64,000 nt of DNA from an uncultured Rubritalea sp. (GTDB lineage: Bacteria > Verrucomicrobiota > Verrucomicrobiia > Verrucomicrobiales > Akkermansiaceae): positions 62,001 to 126,000 of the forward strand of contig CALAJT010000022.1 in NCBI GenBank assembly GCA_937923145.1. The letters run 5' to 3'. A program made the translations under genes and the position numbers. Position 1 is the first letter of the stretch, and each line of letters opens with the position of its first letter. Of the stretch, positions 38,028 to 49,132 are shown one piece after another. The notes under the pieces were generated by a model, which was not told the origin of the DNA, searched no databases, and worked only from the letters and a program-made list of their open reading frames with translations.

Positions 38028-39467
38028 TTACGTTAGTATCTTATTCAGTATGTGTCCGTGAACATCTGTTAGACGGAAATGACGACCCTGATATTTATAA
38101 GTAAGCTGTTCATGATTTACTCCCAAAAGGTGCATCATGGTAGCATGGAAGTCATGGACATGGACTCCTGTCCCATCTCCTAAGAGATTGTATCCATATT
38201 CATCAGTATTGCCATAAGACATGCCAGGCTTAATTCCTCCACCCGCCATCCAGATGGAGAAACAGCGAGGGTGGTGATCACGCCCGAAATTGCCATTTGA
38301 GATGGGTCCTTGACTGTAGTTAGTGCGACCAAACTCACCACCCCAAATCACTAGAGTGTCATCTAACATTCCACGTTGCTTAAGGTCTTTTATCAATGCT
38401 GCGGAAGCCTGATCTGTCTCAGCACATTTCTTGCGGATTCCCCCCGGCAAGCCAGAATGGTGATCCCAGCCTTGGTGATAAAGTTGGACGAACTTTACTC
38501 CTCGCTCAGCGAGTCGTCTAGCCATTAGGCAGTTAGCTGCATAGCTGCCTGGGGACTTAGATTCTTTTCCATACATCTCGAAGGTTGCTTCTGTCTCATC
38601 ACTAAGGTCTGTTACCTCTGGAACTGAAGTCTGCATCCTAAATGCCATTTCATACTGAGCTATTCGTGTTTCGAGTTCAGGGTCAGCAGTCTTTTCTAGC
38701 TGCTCTGCATGGATCGCATTCAGAGCATCTAGTGCCTTACGACGGTTTGTAGAGCTAAGTCCTTCAGGATTTTTCAAATAGAGTACAGCATTCTTATCAG
38801 GGCGGAAACGCACACCGTCATGCTTACCTGGTAGAAACCCACTGCCCCATAGTCTGGAAACGAGTGGTTGACCAGTCGCTCCCTTACTATTCATGACTAC
38901 GAAGGATGGTAAGTCTTTATTTTCCGATCCTAGGCCGTAGGAAAGCCACGAGCCTATGCTAGGTCTACCAGCTAACTGCGAGCCTGTCTGCATCATCGTG
39001 ATACCTGGTCCATGGTTGATGGCTTCGGTATACATAGATTTAATCACACATATATCATCTGCTATTTTCGAGGTGTAGGGAAGTAGATCGCTCATCCAAG
39101 TCCCCGACTCTCCATGTTGTTTAAACTCAAATGGGGATCCTACTAAAGGCAAACTGGCTTGATTTCCGGACATTCCTGTTAGGCGCTGACCTTGGCGAAC
39201 GCTATCTGGAAGTTCCTCACCATGCTTTTTATTTAACAACGGCTTATAGTCGAATAAATCTATCTGTGATGGACCGCCAGACTGAAATAAGAAGATCACT
39301 CGTTTCGCTTTTGGCGCGAAATGTGGAGAACTTAGCATCTTCTCCGCTACAGCCTCTGGACTGAGTGCATCAGAAAGTGCTAGACCTCCTAGACCCATGC
39401 CTAAGCTATTGAGAAAGGATCTGCGGCTCATGCCGAGAGTTGATTCGTATCCTGTGCAGTGATTCAT
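38028..39467 (-). CDS. DUF1501 domain-containing protein
   Basis: A 479-residue protein of a family abundant in planctomycetes and verrucomicrobia and related to alkaline-phosphatase/sulfatase folds. The start at 39467 was chosen because its ATG overlaps the PSD1 stop (ATGA); a start five codons upstream is possible. The N-terminus has a twin-arginine-like motif (SRRSFLNSLGMGLGGLALSD), so export by Tat is expected. Typical stretches are KRVIFLFQSGGPSQIDLFDY, GWDHHSGLPGGIRK, VIWGGEFGRTNYSQG and GRDHHPRCFSIWMAGGG. Its molecular activity is unknown. It is the obligate neighbour of PSD1 proteins. Confidence 0.93.
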   Translation of the reverse strand: MNHCTGYESTLGMSRRSFLNSLGMGLGGLALSDALSPEAVAEKMLSSPHFAPKAKRVIFLFQSGGPSQIDLFDYKPLLNKKHGEELPDSVRQGQRLTGMSGNQASLPLVGSPFEFKQHGESGTWMSDLLPYTSKIADDICVIKSMYTEAINHGPGITMMQTGSQLAGRPSIGSWLSYGLGSENKDLPSFVVMNSKGATGQPLVSRLWGSGFLPGKHDGVRFRPDKNAVLYLKNPEGLSSTNRRKALDALNAIHAEQLEKTADPELETRIAQYEMAFRMQTSVPEVTDLSDETEATFEMYGKESKSPGSYAANCLMARRLAERGVKFVQLYHQGWDHHSGLPGGIRKKCAETDQASAALIKDLKQRGMLDDTLVIWGGEFGRTNYSQGPISNGNFGRDHHPRCFSIWMAGGGIKPGMSYGNTDEYGYNLLGDGTGVHVHDFHATMMHLLGVNHEQLTYKYQGRHFRLTDVHGHILNKILT

Positions 39468-42400
39468 CGTTTTAATAGGCATTCATCGAGGTTCATAATT
39501 GTATTTGCCAATATGGCAGCGGCAGCTTGATGGGCGTCATCTACAGTCTCAGACTTAGCTGCATTTCCTACTGATAGTAACTCTAAGGCTTCCTTAGGTT
39601 GTTTCTTATAATATGCGAGTTGATCTTGGTAGAGTTCTAGGAAAATTTCAAGCTCTTGGGTTTCAGGCTTGCGACTAGTTAGTGTGCGGAAGGTTGCCTC
39701 TACGAGTTCAACCTCCTGTTCAGGATTAGGGAATTCTTCTAAAATCTTTAGCCCTAGCGCACGACTTGCTTCAACAAATTGCTCACCATTTAATAAAACT
39801 AATGCCTGCAGAGGCGATGCGGTAACATCACGGCTGACACGGCAGACAGCGCGTTTAGAAGCATCGAATGTAGTCATCACTGGAGCGGGTGCGGTGATCT
39901 GCCACCAGGTATAGAGACTGCGACGGTAAAGCCCGTTTTTCAAATCTGGCTTCTGTGGTTTCAGAGAATATGCTAACTCGTAAGGGCGAACTGATGATCC
40001 TCCTACCTTCATGTTGAGCAAACCACTAGTGTAGAGCGCTTGATCTCGGATCATCTCAGCTGTCAAACGCGCTGGATTCCCTCGCGATAGGTAGAGATTT
40101 TTAGGGTCTTTATTACGCAATTCTTTAGTGGTCTCCGTGCTTTGACGATAGGTAGCTGAGAGCACCATTTGCTTTAGTAGTAGCTGAACATCCCAGCCAT
40201 TGTCCATAAAATCTCTGGCTAGGTAGTCTAGTAATTCACTGTGAGTCGGGCGCGTCCCCTGACTGCCGAAGTCTTCTGGTGAGGATACGATTCCTCTAGA
40301 GAATATCATCTGCCAATAGCGATTTACCGTTACTCGTGAGGTGAGCGGCTGGTTGTCTTCTAGTAGCCATTTAGTAAGCCCTAGACGGTCTTTCTTTAAG
40401 TTTTCTGGGAATGGTGGTAAGAATTCTGGTGTATTCGCCTTCACCTCTTCACCAATCTCACTGTAGAGCCCACGGTCTAGAATGAAGGCTTTCTTAGGTT
40501 TTTCTAGTTCCTCCATCACCATGATCTCTCGGGTTTTATCCATGGCTGTGTAGTAGCTTACTCTTGCATCTCTAAGAGTTTTCATCGCTGCCGTATTTGC
40601 TTCAGAGTGGTTTCGTAAATAGTATTGAAAAAGCGCCTCTTTCTCTGGGGAATTGAGTGTGCCTGGCTCTTTCGAGAGAAGAGTTATAAGACTTTTCCCA
40701 TCCCATAGTTGCTTTGCTTCCACCGCAGAGATTGTGCGATCAAAAACCTGCAACTCATCTAGCTGACCTTGCTTAAATCCACTATCTCGGTCTCTCTCAC
40801 CTAATATCAGATGTTGGTTCTTCTTATCCGTACCCTTAATAATCTCACGAGTGAGGCTATCTCGGACTACTTCTGAAGAATCTAACTTTCCATTGATGTA
40901 TAGTTTAAGTCCGTTTGCGCTACTAGAGCCATCATAAGAGACGGTGACTTGTGTCCATTTATTGACAGGTAGCGGCTCGGCTGATTTAATCCTGATTGCA
41001 TTTCCTGGCCAGAAATTAATCCATGCAGCACTAAGCTTACCATCCTCAATAAGTAGCTCATAACCTTTACTCGCTATATCAGTCCATGCGCGGGACTGTT
41101 TAAACACAACTCCACGTTCGAGTAACGAAGTAGGTTGGATCCAGAATGAGATGGAAATCGGCTGATCACGGTCATAGAAACCAACGCCTTCGACAGTGAC
41201 TCCATGGTCGCCACTTAGCTGAATTGCTTTACCTTTCTTACCTTCCACTTGCTTATTTCCACCTATGATAGGCTCTTCGAAAGTCATATGAGCTAGCTTT
41301 CCTTTCCAAGCAGGGACGGCAGGTCTAGTATTTAACCACTGCTCAAATAGCGCTCGCTCTGCGCCTTGCTTCTTAGACAGAGCTTTCTCAGTATCTCTAA
41401 GAATCTTAAGCTTATCTGCAATATCTCTTTTCTCTGCATCACTAGTCAGCAATAATGTAGGCGGCGGCACAGCTCCAGGATTATAGAATGAGTAAAGTCC
41501 TGACTCCGGAATATTCGCAAAGAATGAACTCATCTCGTAATAGTTCTTAGCCGAAATAGGATCATACTTATGATCATGGCAGCGGCTGCATTCCATCGTG
41601 AGGCCTAAAAATGCAGTGCCGAATGTATGGAGACGGTCTGATACGTATTCGACTCTGAACTCTTCCTCTACACTTCCACCTTCTACTTTTTGTGAATGCA
41701 GACGGTTAAATGTTGTTGCTAATATTTGCTCATCTGTTGCATCTGGTAAGAGGTCTCCAGCGAGCTGCCACGTAAGAAATTCACTGTATTTTTGATTCTC
41801 TTTAAATGATTTTAATACCCAGTCTCTCCATGGCCATACGAACCGAGCCTTGTCTAGCTGGTAGCCATAACTATCCGCATAGCGAGCTACATCCATCCAC
41901 TCATTCGTCATCCGTTCGGCATAGGTATCTGTCTTGAATAGACCATCTACTATCTTCTCGTAGGCATTATCTGACTCATCTGCTAGAAACGCATCTAGCT
42001 CAGCAATGGTAGGAGGTAACCCTGTGAGATCGAAGGTAACACGGCGTAACCACTTTTCCTTGCTTATCTCTTTTGCAGGTGTCAGCTGGTGCTTTTCAAA
42101 GTGGGATTGCACAAATAAATCTATCTCATTTTTAGCCCATTTAGTATCAGCCTTGTCCTCAGGAACGGCTACTTTTTTAGGAACTGAAATATAAGACCAG
42201 TGCTTGGTATATTTAGCACCTTGCTTTATCCATGTGTCTAAAGTCTGCTTCTCTTTATCACTCAAGACTCGATTAGAATTAGCAGGAGGCATCATGTCTT
42301 CACCTGTGCTGTGGATCGACTTATGAACTAAACTTCCCTCAAGGTCGCCAGCCAAAATACCATACTTACCACTTTCTAGAGCTTTCTTAGCATTCTCTTC

Positions 42401-42670
42401 AGTATCTAGGCGATACTCAGATGTTTGATTCTTAGCATCTGGTCCGTGACAGTGAAAACACTTGTCGGATAAAATGGGCATCACATGGTCATTAAAAGAG
42501 ATCTCCTCAGAATACACCGCTTCAGCCTCAGAACCAGTATCAGTATCATTTTTAACAGACACACTCTTATCGGTCTCTTCCTTTTCGCCACAAGACAATA
42601 GCAAAGTAAGAGACATTATGCTCCCAGCACTCCATATTAAGCTTTTTATCTTTGTGTTAAATTGAGTCAT
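39464..42670 (-). CDS. PSD1 and planctomycete cytochrome C domain-containing protein with LamG insert
   Basis: A 1068-residue exported protein. A lipobox-like signal (LTLLLSCGEKEE) is followed by the PSCyt1 haem domain with CFHCH (about 70-125), then DUF1549 (about 180-390, DVARYADSYGYQLDKARFVW, and a second CxxCH as SRCHDHKYDP). A LamG/concanavalin-like insert (about 470-660) suggests carbohydrate binding. DUF1553 (about 770-1030) has HSELLDYLARDFMDNGWDVQ and YRRSLYTWWQ. Such proteins are tied to periplasmic polysaccharide use. It overlaps the DUF1501 start by four bases. Confidence 0.94.
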   Translation of the reverse strand: MTQFNTKIKSLIWSAGSIMSLTLLLSCGEKEETDKSVSVKNDTDTGSEAEAVYSEEISFNDHVMPILSDKCFHCHGPDAKNQTSEYRLDTEENAKKALESGKYGILAGDLEGSLVHKSIHSTGEDMMPPANSNRVLSDKEKQTLDTWIKQGAKYTKHWSYISVPKKVAVPEDKADTKWAKNEIDLFVQSHFEKHQLTPAKEISKEKWLRRVTFDLTGLPPTIAELDAFLADESDNAYEKIVDGLFKTDTYAERMTNEWMDVARYADSYGYQLDKARFVWPWRDWVLKSFKENQKYSEFLTWQLAGDLLPDATDEQILATTFNRLHSQKVEGGSVEEEFRVEYVSDRLHTFGTAFLGLTMECSRCHDHKYDPISAKNYYEMSSFFANIPESGLYSFYNPGAVPPPTLLLTSDAEKRDIADKLKILRDTEKALSKKQGAERALFEQWLNTRPAVPAWKGKLAHMTFEEPIIGGNKQVEGKKGKAIQLSGDHGVTVEGVGFYDRDQPISISFWIQPTSLLERGVVFKQSRAWTDIASKGYELLIEDGKLSAAWINFWPGNAIRIKSAEPLPVNKWTQVTVSYDGSSSANGLKLYINGKLDSSEVVRDSLTREIIKGTDKKNQHLILGERDRDSGFKQGQLDELQVFDRTISAVEAKQLWDGKSLITLLSKEPGTLNSPEKEALFQYYLRNHSEANTAAMKTLRDARVSYYTAMDKTREIMVMEELEKPKKAFILDRGLYSEIGEEVKANTPEFLPPFPENLKKDRLGLTKWLLEDNQPLTSRVTVNRYWQMIFSRGIVSSPEDFGSQGTRPTHSELLDYLARDFMDNGWDVQLLLKQMVLSATYRQSTETTKELRNKDPKNLYLSRGNPARLTAEMIRDQALYTSGLLNMKVGGSSVRPYELAYSLKPQKPDLKNGLYRRSLYTWWQITAPAPVMTTFDASKRAVCRVSRDVTASPLQALVLLNGEQFVEASRALGLKILEEFPNPEQEVELVEATFRTLTSRKPETQELEIFLELYQDQLAYYKKQPKEALELLSVGNAAKSETVDDAHQAAAAILANTIMNLDECLLKR

Positions 42671-43058
42671 TACAGTAATTTACTACATTATAAAATACTC
42701 TCAACCAAAAACATATCTTACAAATTTATTTTTAATAGCGAATTATGACTAATCACTGCTGGCTAAGGCGCTAGGTAGAAGCTAAATCGCCTTACTTCAT
42801 ATCTTCTGAAATCACTTGCTCAGATCTTTTATCTAGAAAATTAGCCTAGCTCCGATCAGATCTTTAGCCATAAATTTGCAATGACTACGCAAATAGACAT
42901 ACAGACAACTTTCAAACGTCTTAAAAACAGTCATAGTCTGATTTTGAATATTAATACTAAAACACTAATTTTATAAATAGATTGTAACAGAAACCGTTGA
43001 TTTTATCCTAGGTATAAGTAGTGTGGGCAAATAGAAATTAGAATACTCCTTAATTATC
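42671..43058. other. Divergent spacer without recognisable genes
   Basis: The 388-bp gap between the divergent PSD1 and beta-propeller genes shows no coding frame. AAGATCTGA-like words occur twice in opposite orientation near 42826 and 42858 (AGATCTTTT, AGATCTTTA). Promoters for both directions presumably lie here. Confidence 0.5.
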
Positions 43059-44180
43059 ATGAAAAAATATACATTTATTACTATTTTAGCTTCAGCTTTA
43101 TCCATCAGCGCACACCCTACAGGAGAAGTTAACCATCATCACAAAGACACTCAGATAGCAGATAAAGTGGCTAAACAAGATACTATTCTTGGTCATAATG
43201 GACTACGTTATACAGTAGACTTGAACTGGGCTAAGGCCCAGCCAGAGATAGCCCCTGTAATTAACTCCCATGCGCTAGCAGAAAGCAGAGACGGTTTAAT
43301 CTACCTAGTAACGGATCACCCAAAAAACGCCTTCTTAGTATTTAAGAAAGACGGCACTTTCGTCCGCTCATTTGGAGGTAGCTATAATGGGGGAGCAAAA
43401 TTGATCGGTGGACATAGCTTAGAATTCTTTGAGCGAGATGGGCAAGAATATCTCATCCACGTAGACGCTGGCTGGCATTCTACAGATAATGGAGTTGGCT
43501 GGAAGTTCAAAGCGGGCACGGGCAGAATCACCATATTAAAAACGGATGGAACTATCGTAAAAAAGCTCCCCACCCCTGTGGAACTCAATATCGCCAAAAA
43601 ATTCATGCCCTGTGATGTAGCAGTGACTCCAGAAGGTAATATCCTCATCGCTGACGGATACGCCACAAACATCATTTACGAAATGACAATGGAAGGTAAA
43701 CTCGTAAGACAATGGGGAGGAGACAAACTCAGCAACGCACATGGGATTTCTCTAGATCTATCAGACCCTAAAAAGCCCTTAGCCTGGGTTTCCTCTCGCA
43801 ATGAGAATAAAATCAAAGCATTCACTCTAGAGGGCGAGCATGTCGATACTATCGAACTACCTGGAGCTTACGCTGGTCAACTAGTCTTTCAAGGGGACAA
43901 AATCTACACCGCAGTTTGTTGGTCGAAAGAAAATGGCACAGGGAAGAAACTCCCTAACTCAGGGTTCCTTCTCATACTAGATCGTAAAACGAAACAAGTG
44001 ATCAGTGCTCCAGGTGGCTCTGAACCAGTCTATAAAGACGGTAAACTTGAACCTATGAAGCAGATGACTAAAACCTTCATTCACGGTCATGATCTATGTG
44101 TCGACAAAGATGGCGCTATTTATTTCGGAGAATGGAATGCTAAACGCCGCTACCCAGCAAAGTTGACCCCAGTTAAGTGA
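43059..44180 (+). CDS. Secreted six-bladed beta-propeller (NHL-type) protein
   Basis: A 373-residue exported protein. The signal peptide covers about residues 1-19 (FITILASALSISA). A His-rich segment follows (HPTGEVNHHHKD), which could bind metal. The rest shows NHL-like repeats: DGLIYLVTDHPKNAFLVFKK, GTFVRSFGG, CDVAVTPEGNILIADGYATN, KLVRQWGG and LCVDKDGAIYFGEWNAKR. Related domains occur in peptidyl-amidating lyases and in periplasmic proteins near PSD1 genes. The precise function is unknown. Confidence 0.85.
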   Translation: MKKYTFITILASALSISAHPTGEVNHHHKDTQIADKVAKQDTILGHNGLRYTVDLNWAKAQPEIAPVINSHALAESRDGLIYLVTDHPKNAFLVFKKDGTFVRSFGGSYNGGAKLIGGHSLEFFERDGQEYLIHVDAGWHSTDNGVGWKFKAGTGRITILKTDGTIVKKLPTPVELNIAKKFMPCDVAVTPEGNILIADGYATNIIYEMTMEGKLVRQWGGDKLSNAHGISLDLSDPKKPLAWVSSRNENKIKAFTLEGEHVDTIELPGAYAGQLVFQGDKIYTAVCWSKENGTGKKLPNSGFLLILDRKTKQVISAPGGSEPVYKDGKLEPMKQMTKTFIHGHDLCVDKDGAIYFGEWNAKRRYPAKLTPVK

Positions 44181-44210
44181 TAACATTTATAGGGCTTTCA
44201 AGTTCATATA

Positions 44211-44455
44211 TTAGCTTCTCTTACTTCTAACTCTTCTAGCTCCGAAGTAACTTTCATCTACTGCAACCTCACCAGATAGTTCATGGCATGGTAATTTACT
44301 CGCGATTAGCCTACGAAATCGCATGTAGAAAGTCATCGCTGTGTGTTTGTTTACCCTGATGATTTCACCAGCAGGTCTAGCTTAGTTCCTGCTGCAAAGT
44401 GAGTGATTAAATCGTTTTGTTTTTTGGCTGAAAGACCGCTTTTTCTCTCATACAT
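44211..44455 (-). pseudogene. IS1595-family transposase remnant
   Basis: On the minus strand MYERKSGLSAKKQNDLITHF followed by AAGT is in one frame from 44455. After a frameshift near 44375-44388 the next frame continues ARPAGEIIRVNKHTAMTFYM, RFRRLIASKLPCHELSGEV and AVDESYFGARR, then stops at 44213-44211. This matches the N-terminal third of ISXO2/IS1595 transposases, including the catalytic-core motif VDESYFG. The rest of the gene is missing and no inverted repeats were found. The remaining sequence up to 44737 carries no recognisable gene. Confidence 0.8.
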
Positions 44456-44737
44456 TTTCTTCTAGTTAAGCATGATTTAAATTGCTTAGCTATTATAGCC
44501 CCTTAATTAAAATACCTAGTGCAAGAGCCATCATCACGGCACTTGCTAGACCTTATGCGAACATGATTAAGATGTTATATATAAGTGGCTCCATTTTGAT
44601 TATTGTTTATTAATTGCTGGGTAAAAGTAAACTTATCATAAGATGCTATCTAAAAGATGAAATATTGTAATTATAATGACAAGTATTTAGTGAGTAAAAT
44701 TTATAGCTTAGCATGGAGGTTAAAAACCTCTTGCACG

Positions 44738-44772
44738 TAAAAAAAGCCCGATCCGCTTTCGCGAATCGGGCT
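44738..44772 (-). terminator. Terminator of the rpoBC operon
   Basis: Read on the minus strand: AGCCCGATTCGC, loop GAAA, GCGGATCGGGCT (11 of 12 paired), followed by T's. It begins about 40 bp after the rpoC stop. Confidence 0.92.
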
Positions 44773-44810
44773 TGGGAATTTGCTGGTTAGCTAACTTTTA
44801 TCCTTTCAGA

Positions 44811-47800
44811 TTACTCACCTCCGAGGAGTTTTGTGAGGTCGTCTAGTCCGTCGATGCTGTCTTCAGCTGGTGCTGATGTTGCTTCTTCGGCTTCAGTTGT
44901 GGCTACGATTGGCTCACCTGTGAGTTCGTCGATCTCGACTTCCTCATCAGATACTGGAGCTGGCTCTTCCACTGTGAATTCAAAGCGACGGTCTTTATGA
45001 TCCGGGAAGCCTGTTCCTGCTGGAATGAGGTGTCCCATGATGACGTTTTCTTTGAAGCCTTGGAGGCGGTCAACTCTGCCGAGTGTGGCAGCTTCTGTGA
45101 GAACACGAGTGGTGTCCTGGAACGAGGCAGCTGAGATGAATGAGTCAGTCTCAAGTGACGCCTTAGTGATACCGAGTAGCACTGGCTCACCTTCTGCTGG
45201 CTGTCCACCCTGCTCTACCACTTTGCGGTTCGCTAGCACGAATGCTGTGCGGTCGACTTGGTCGCCCCAAAGGAATTCTGTGTCTCCTGGCTCGTTGATC
45301 TTCACCTTGCGGAGCATCTGACGGATGATGATTTCAATGTGCTTGTCATTGATCTCTACACCTTGGACTCGGTAAACTTCCTGCACTTCGTTTACGAGGT
45401 GCTCTTGGAGAACTTGAGTTCCACATGCTTCGAGTAGATCTTCTGGTGAGATGGCGCCTTCTGTGATGAAGTCTCCAGCTGCAAGAATATCTCCTTCTAG
45501 CACTACTATGTGCTTGTTCATTGGCACGAGGTGGTCAGCTGACTCACCGCTATCAGCAGTGACGATGACTTTCTTCTTACCACGAACATTCGCTCCGAAT
45601 GACACTGATCCATCTAGCTTAGAAATGATCGCTGAATCCTTAGGCTTACGCGCTTCGAATAGCTCTGCAATTCTTGGGAGACCACCTGTGATGTCCTTAG
45701 TTTTGGACACCTTACGTGGCGTTCTTGCTAGCATGGTTCCACCACCTACTTTTTGTCCTTCTTTCACCGACATATGAGCGCCGACTGGGATGGAGTAAGA
45801 TGCGAGGACTTCGTCTGTCTTAGGGTCAACCATGACCACCTGTGGGTGGAGGTCTTCCTTGTGCTCAGTGACGATCATACCTTTCTTACCAGTTTCTTTA
45901 TCAGTCTCGTGAGCCATGGTGATACCTGCGATCATATCGCGGAATGTCACCTTACCTGCTTGAGCAGTTAGAATTGGAACGTTGTATGGATCCCAGATTA
46001 CAAACTTAGCACCTTTCTTCACTTTCTCGCCATCTTCGATAGAGATAATAGCTCCGATTACTAGGTTATGCGCTTCCACTTCTAGACCAGTTTTATCTTG
46101 GATAGAGATGGCTCCGTTCTTGTTTAGAACAACGTAGTTACCCTTTGCGTCCTTAACTGTGCGGAGGTCTTTGTAGACTATCTTACCACCGTTTTTAGCG
46201 ATGATTTCTGGCTGCTTAGCTGAGGTCGATGCTGCACCACCTACGTGGAACGTTCTCATGGTAAGCTGTGTTCCTGGCTCACCAATTGACTGTGCTGCTA
46301 CGATACCTACTGCTTCACCTGCCTGGGCAATCTTGCCTGACGCGAGGTTGAGTCCGTAACAGTGAGCACATGTTCCGCGCTCAGCTTCACATGTGAGAAC
46401 TGAACGAATCTTGAGGAATGTTCTGCCGATAGTTTCAACTGAATTCGACTGCTCCTCAGTGAGGATGTCGTTCACCTTAATGATGACTTCGCCAGTGATA
46501 GGATCTTTCACTTCTTCACATGACGTGCGTCCGTAGATTCTCATTGGCAGTGTTGCCACTTCGTCTTCACCATCATAGATAGGTGCTACAGTGATTCCAT
46601 TTGCAGTGCCACAGTCGCTTTCGTAGATGATCACGTCTTGTGATACGTCTACTAGCTTACGTGTCATGTATCCAGAGTCCGCAGTCTTCAGCGCTGTATC
46701 AGCGAGACCCTTACGAGCTCCGTGAGTAGAGATGAAGTATTCTAGAACAGATAGACCTTCACGGAAGTTTGATGTGATCGGACGTTCGATGATCTCACCA
46801 GACGGCTTAGCCATAAGACCACGCATTCCAGAGAGCTGCTTGATCTGTGCCTTATTACCACGGGCACCTGAGTCAACCATCATGAAGAGTGGGTTTGCTA
46901 GTTTAGTTCCATCGTTGTGCTCTAGCTTGCGGTAGAGTGCGTTCGCGATGTTGTCAGTAGCGTGTGTCCAAACGTCGACCACTTTCTGATAACGCTCAAG
47001 ATTAGTCACAACACCATTACGGTAAAGTGATTCAACTTTGTCGATCTCAGCGTAAGCTTTCTCGAGTTCTGCTGGTTTCTCTTCCGGAATTACCATGTCT
47101 ACTAGACCAATGGAGATTCCTGAGCGAGTCGCTTCAGTAAACCCGAGTGTCTTAAGAGCATCGAGTGCAAAGACAGTTTCGTTCTTACCTGCAACCTGAT
47201 AACAACGCCATATGATGTCGCCGATCTGTGATTTACCAACAGTGAAGTTGATGAAACCGACGCCTTCAGGATAGATCTCGTTGAAACGAACCCGACCTGG
47301 TGTGGTCTCGATGATTCTCTTGTCCTTATCACCGTAAACAGTATCCTTACCGAAGTCAGGGTTTCTGAGGCGGATGAGGTCGTGATACTTCACCTTGCGA
47401 GACGCGATAGCGAATTCTACTTCCGTCGTGCTTTCAAACAATGGACGGTGATCTTCCTTCTGCTCTTCGATCTCTTTAGCTGTTCGCTGGCGGAGATATG
47501 TGAGGTAGTAAGTCCCGAGAATGATGTCCTGTGAAGGAGTCGTGATCGGCTTACCTGATGAAGGTGAGAAGATGTTGTTAGGCGCTAGCAGAAGCTGGCG
47601 ACACTCCATCTGTGCCTCGATAGATAGTGGTACGTGAACAGCCATCTGGTCACCATCGAAGTCAGCATTATATGCTGTACAAACGAGTGGGTGAACGCGG
47701 ATCGCAGATCCCTCAATAAGCACTGGCTCGAATGCCTGGATAGACAGTCTGTGCAGAGTAGGAGCACGGTTTAGCATCACTGGGTGACCTTTTGTCACTT

Positions 47801-49052
47801 CAGCAAGGATATCCCATACTTCTACAGTCTTCTTATCGATCATCTTCTTAGCAGAACGAACTGTGTGGCAGTAGCCTAGTTCCTTGAGTCTACGGATAAT
47901 GAATGGCTCGAACAGAGTAAGTGCCATCTTCTTAGGAAGACCACACTGACCGAGTGTAAGCTCAGGTCCGACTACGATCACTGAACGACCAGAGTAATCA
48001 ACACGCTTACCAAGAAGGTTCTGGCGGAAACGTCCACCTTTGCCCTTGAGCATGTCAGAGAGTGATTTGAGCGCTCTGTTACCAGCACCTGTTACCGCTC
48101 TGCCGTGACGTCCGTTATCGAAGAGTGCGTCAACTGCTTCTTGAAGCATGCGCTTCTCGTTACGGATGATGACCTCTGGAGTCTTGAGCTGAAGTAGGTT
48201 GAGAAGACGATTGTTACGGTTAATCACACGACGGTATAGGTCGTTAAGATCAGATGTAGCGAAGCGTCCACCTTCTAGAGGGACGAGTGGTCTGAGGTCT
48301 GGTGGGATCACTGGAAGTGTGTTCATCACCATCCACTCAGGACGTGTCTTAGAAGTGAGGAATCCCTGTGTAAGCTTGAGACGCTTAGCGAGTTTCTTCA
48401 TAGTCTGCTTAGACTTGGTGTTCTCCATGTCTTCCTCTAGCTGCTCTAAAAGAGGAGCAAGGTCGATCTGACCGAGTAGGTCCTGGAGAGCTTCTGCACC
48501 CATACCTGCTCGGAATGTATCTTCACCGTAGTCGTCTTCGGCGTCTCTAAGTTCGTGCTCTGTTAGAAGCTGACCGCGCTCGAGTGGTGTGTCACCAGGC
48601 TCAGTTACGATGTAGTCTTCGTAGTAGATAACGCGCTCTAGGTGACGGGCACTCATGTCTAGCATGAGACCGATTCTAGATGGCATACACTTGTAGAACC
48701 AGATGTGAGTCACTGCTACTGCTAGCTCAATGTGCCCCATGCGTTCACGACGAACGCGAGACAGAGTTACCTCTACACCACAGCGGTCACAGATGACGCC
48801 CTTGTGCTTCACACGCTTATACTTTCCGCACGTACACTCCCAGTCGCGTGATGGACCGAAGATTCTTTCGCAGAAGAGTCCGCCCTTCTCAGGCTTAAAT
48901 GTTCTGTAGTTAATTGTTTCAGGATTCTTGACCTCACCTTTAGACCATCCACGGATGATTTCTGGGTTCGCAACAGTAATTGCTACGTGATCAAATGCTT
49001 CTGGCTTGTCGTCCACTCCGAAGAGTTCGCGTAAATTTGTTTCAACACTCAT
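44811..49052 (-). CDS. rpoC: DNA-directed RNA polymerase subunit beta'
   Basis: A 1413-residue catalytic subunit of RNA polymerase, similar in size to E. coli RpoC. The N-terminal zinc site is [20 protein letters not shown]. The catalytic magnesium motif is [12 protein letters not shown]. The second zinc site is [13 protein letters not shown], followed by [20 protein letters not shown] and MRTFHVGG. The C-terminus ends in an acidic stretch. It follows rpoB by about 80 bp on the same strand with a hairpin between them. Confidence 0.99.
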   Translation of the reverse strand: MSVETNLRELFGVDDKPEAFDHVAITVANPEIIRGWSKGEVKNPETINYRTFKPEKGGLFCERIFGPSRDWECTCGKYKRVKHKGVICDRCGVEVTLSRVRRERMGHIELAVAVTHIWFYKCMPSRIGLMLDMSARHLERVIYYEDYIVTEPGDTPLERGQLLTEHELRDAEDDYGEDTFRAGMGAEALQDLLGQIDLAPLLEQLEEDMENTKSKQTMKKLAKRLKLTQGFLTSKTRPEWMVMNTLPVIPPDLRPLVPLEGGRFATSDLNDLYRRVINRNNRLLNLLQLKTPEVIIRNEKRMLQEAVDALFDNGRHGRAVTGAGNRALKSLSDMLKGKGGRFRQNLLGKRVDYSGRSVIVVGPELTLGQCGLPKKMALTLFEPFIIRRLKELGYCHTVRSAKKMIDKKTVEVWDILAEVTKGHPVMLNRAPTLHRLSIQAFEPVLIEGSAIRVHPLVCTAYNADFDGDQMAVHVPLSIEAQMECRQLLLAPNNIFSPSSGKPITTPSQDIILGTYYLTYLRQRTAKEIEEQKEDHRPLFESTTEVEFAIASRKVKYHDLIRLRNPDFGKDTVYGDKDKRIIETTPGRVRFNEIYPEGVGFINFTVGKSQIGDIIWRCYQVAGKNETVFALDALKTLGFTEATRSGISIGLVDMVIPEEKPAELEKAYAEIDKVESLYRNGVVTNLERYQKVVDVWTHATDNIANALYRKLEHNDGTKLANPLFMMVDSGARGNKAQIKQLSGMRGLMAKPSGEIIERPITSNFREGLSVLEYFISTHGARKGLADTALKTADSGYMTRKLVDVSQDVIIYESDCGTANGITVAPIYDGEDEVATLPMRIYGRTSCEEVKDPITGEVIIKVNDILTEEQSNSVETIGRTFLKIRSVLTCEAERGTCAHCYGLNLASGKIAQAGEAVGIVAAQSIGEPGTQLTMRTFHVGGAASTSAKQPEIIAKNGGKIVYKDLRTVKDAKGNYVVLNKNGAISIQDKTGLEVEAHNLVIGAIISIEDGEKVKKGAKFVIWDPYNVPILTAQAGKVTFRDMIAGITMAHETDKETGKKGMIVTEHKEDLHPQVVMVDPKTDEVLASYSIPVGAHMSVKEGQKVGGGTMLARTPRKVSKTKDITGGLPRIAELFEARKPKDSAIISKLDGSVSFGANVRGKKKVIVTADSGESADHLVPMNKHIVVLEGDILAAGDFITEGAISPEDLLEACGTQVLQEHLVNEVQEVYRVQGVEINDKHIEIIIRQMLRKVKINEPGDTEFLWGDQVDRTAFVLANRKVVEQGGQPAEGEPVLLGITKASLETDSFISAASFQDTTRVLTEAATLGRVDRLQGFKENVIMGHLIPAGTGFPDHKDRRFEFTVEEPAPVSDEEVEIDELTGEPIVATTEAEEATSAPAEDSIDGLDDLTKLLGGE

Positions 49053-49094
49053 GTTAGTTATTTATGTTATAAGTTAATTTGTAGTTAGTTAATT

Positions 49095-49114
49095 GGGGCA
49101 ACCGGAGTTGCCCC
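49095..49114. other. Intercistronic rpoB-rpoC hairpin
   Basis: GGGGCAAC, loop CGGA (TCCG on the transcribed strand), GTTGCCCC: a perfect 8-bp GC-rich stem in the 80-bp gap between rpoB and rpoC. No T-run follows on the minus strand, so it is more likely a processing or stability element than a full terminator. Confidence 0.6.
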
Positions 49115-49132
49115 GTTTTGTGTTGTGTTGAT

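Noticed and set aside
44493-44594. A minus-strand frame reading like a small membrane protein (MEPLIYNILIMFA, stop, GLASAVMMALALGIL)
   Set aside because: It contains an in-frame TAA, matches no family that I can name and is too short to support as a gene; the boundaries are also uncertain by a base or so.
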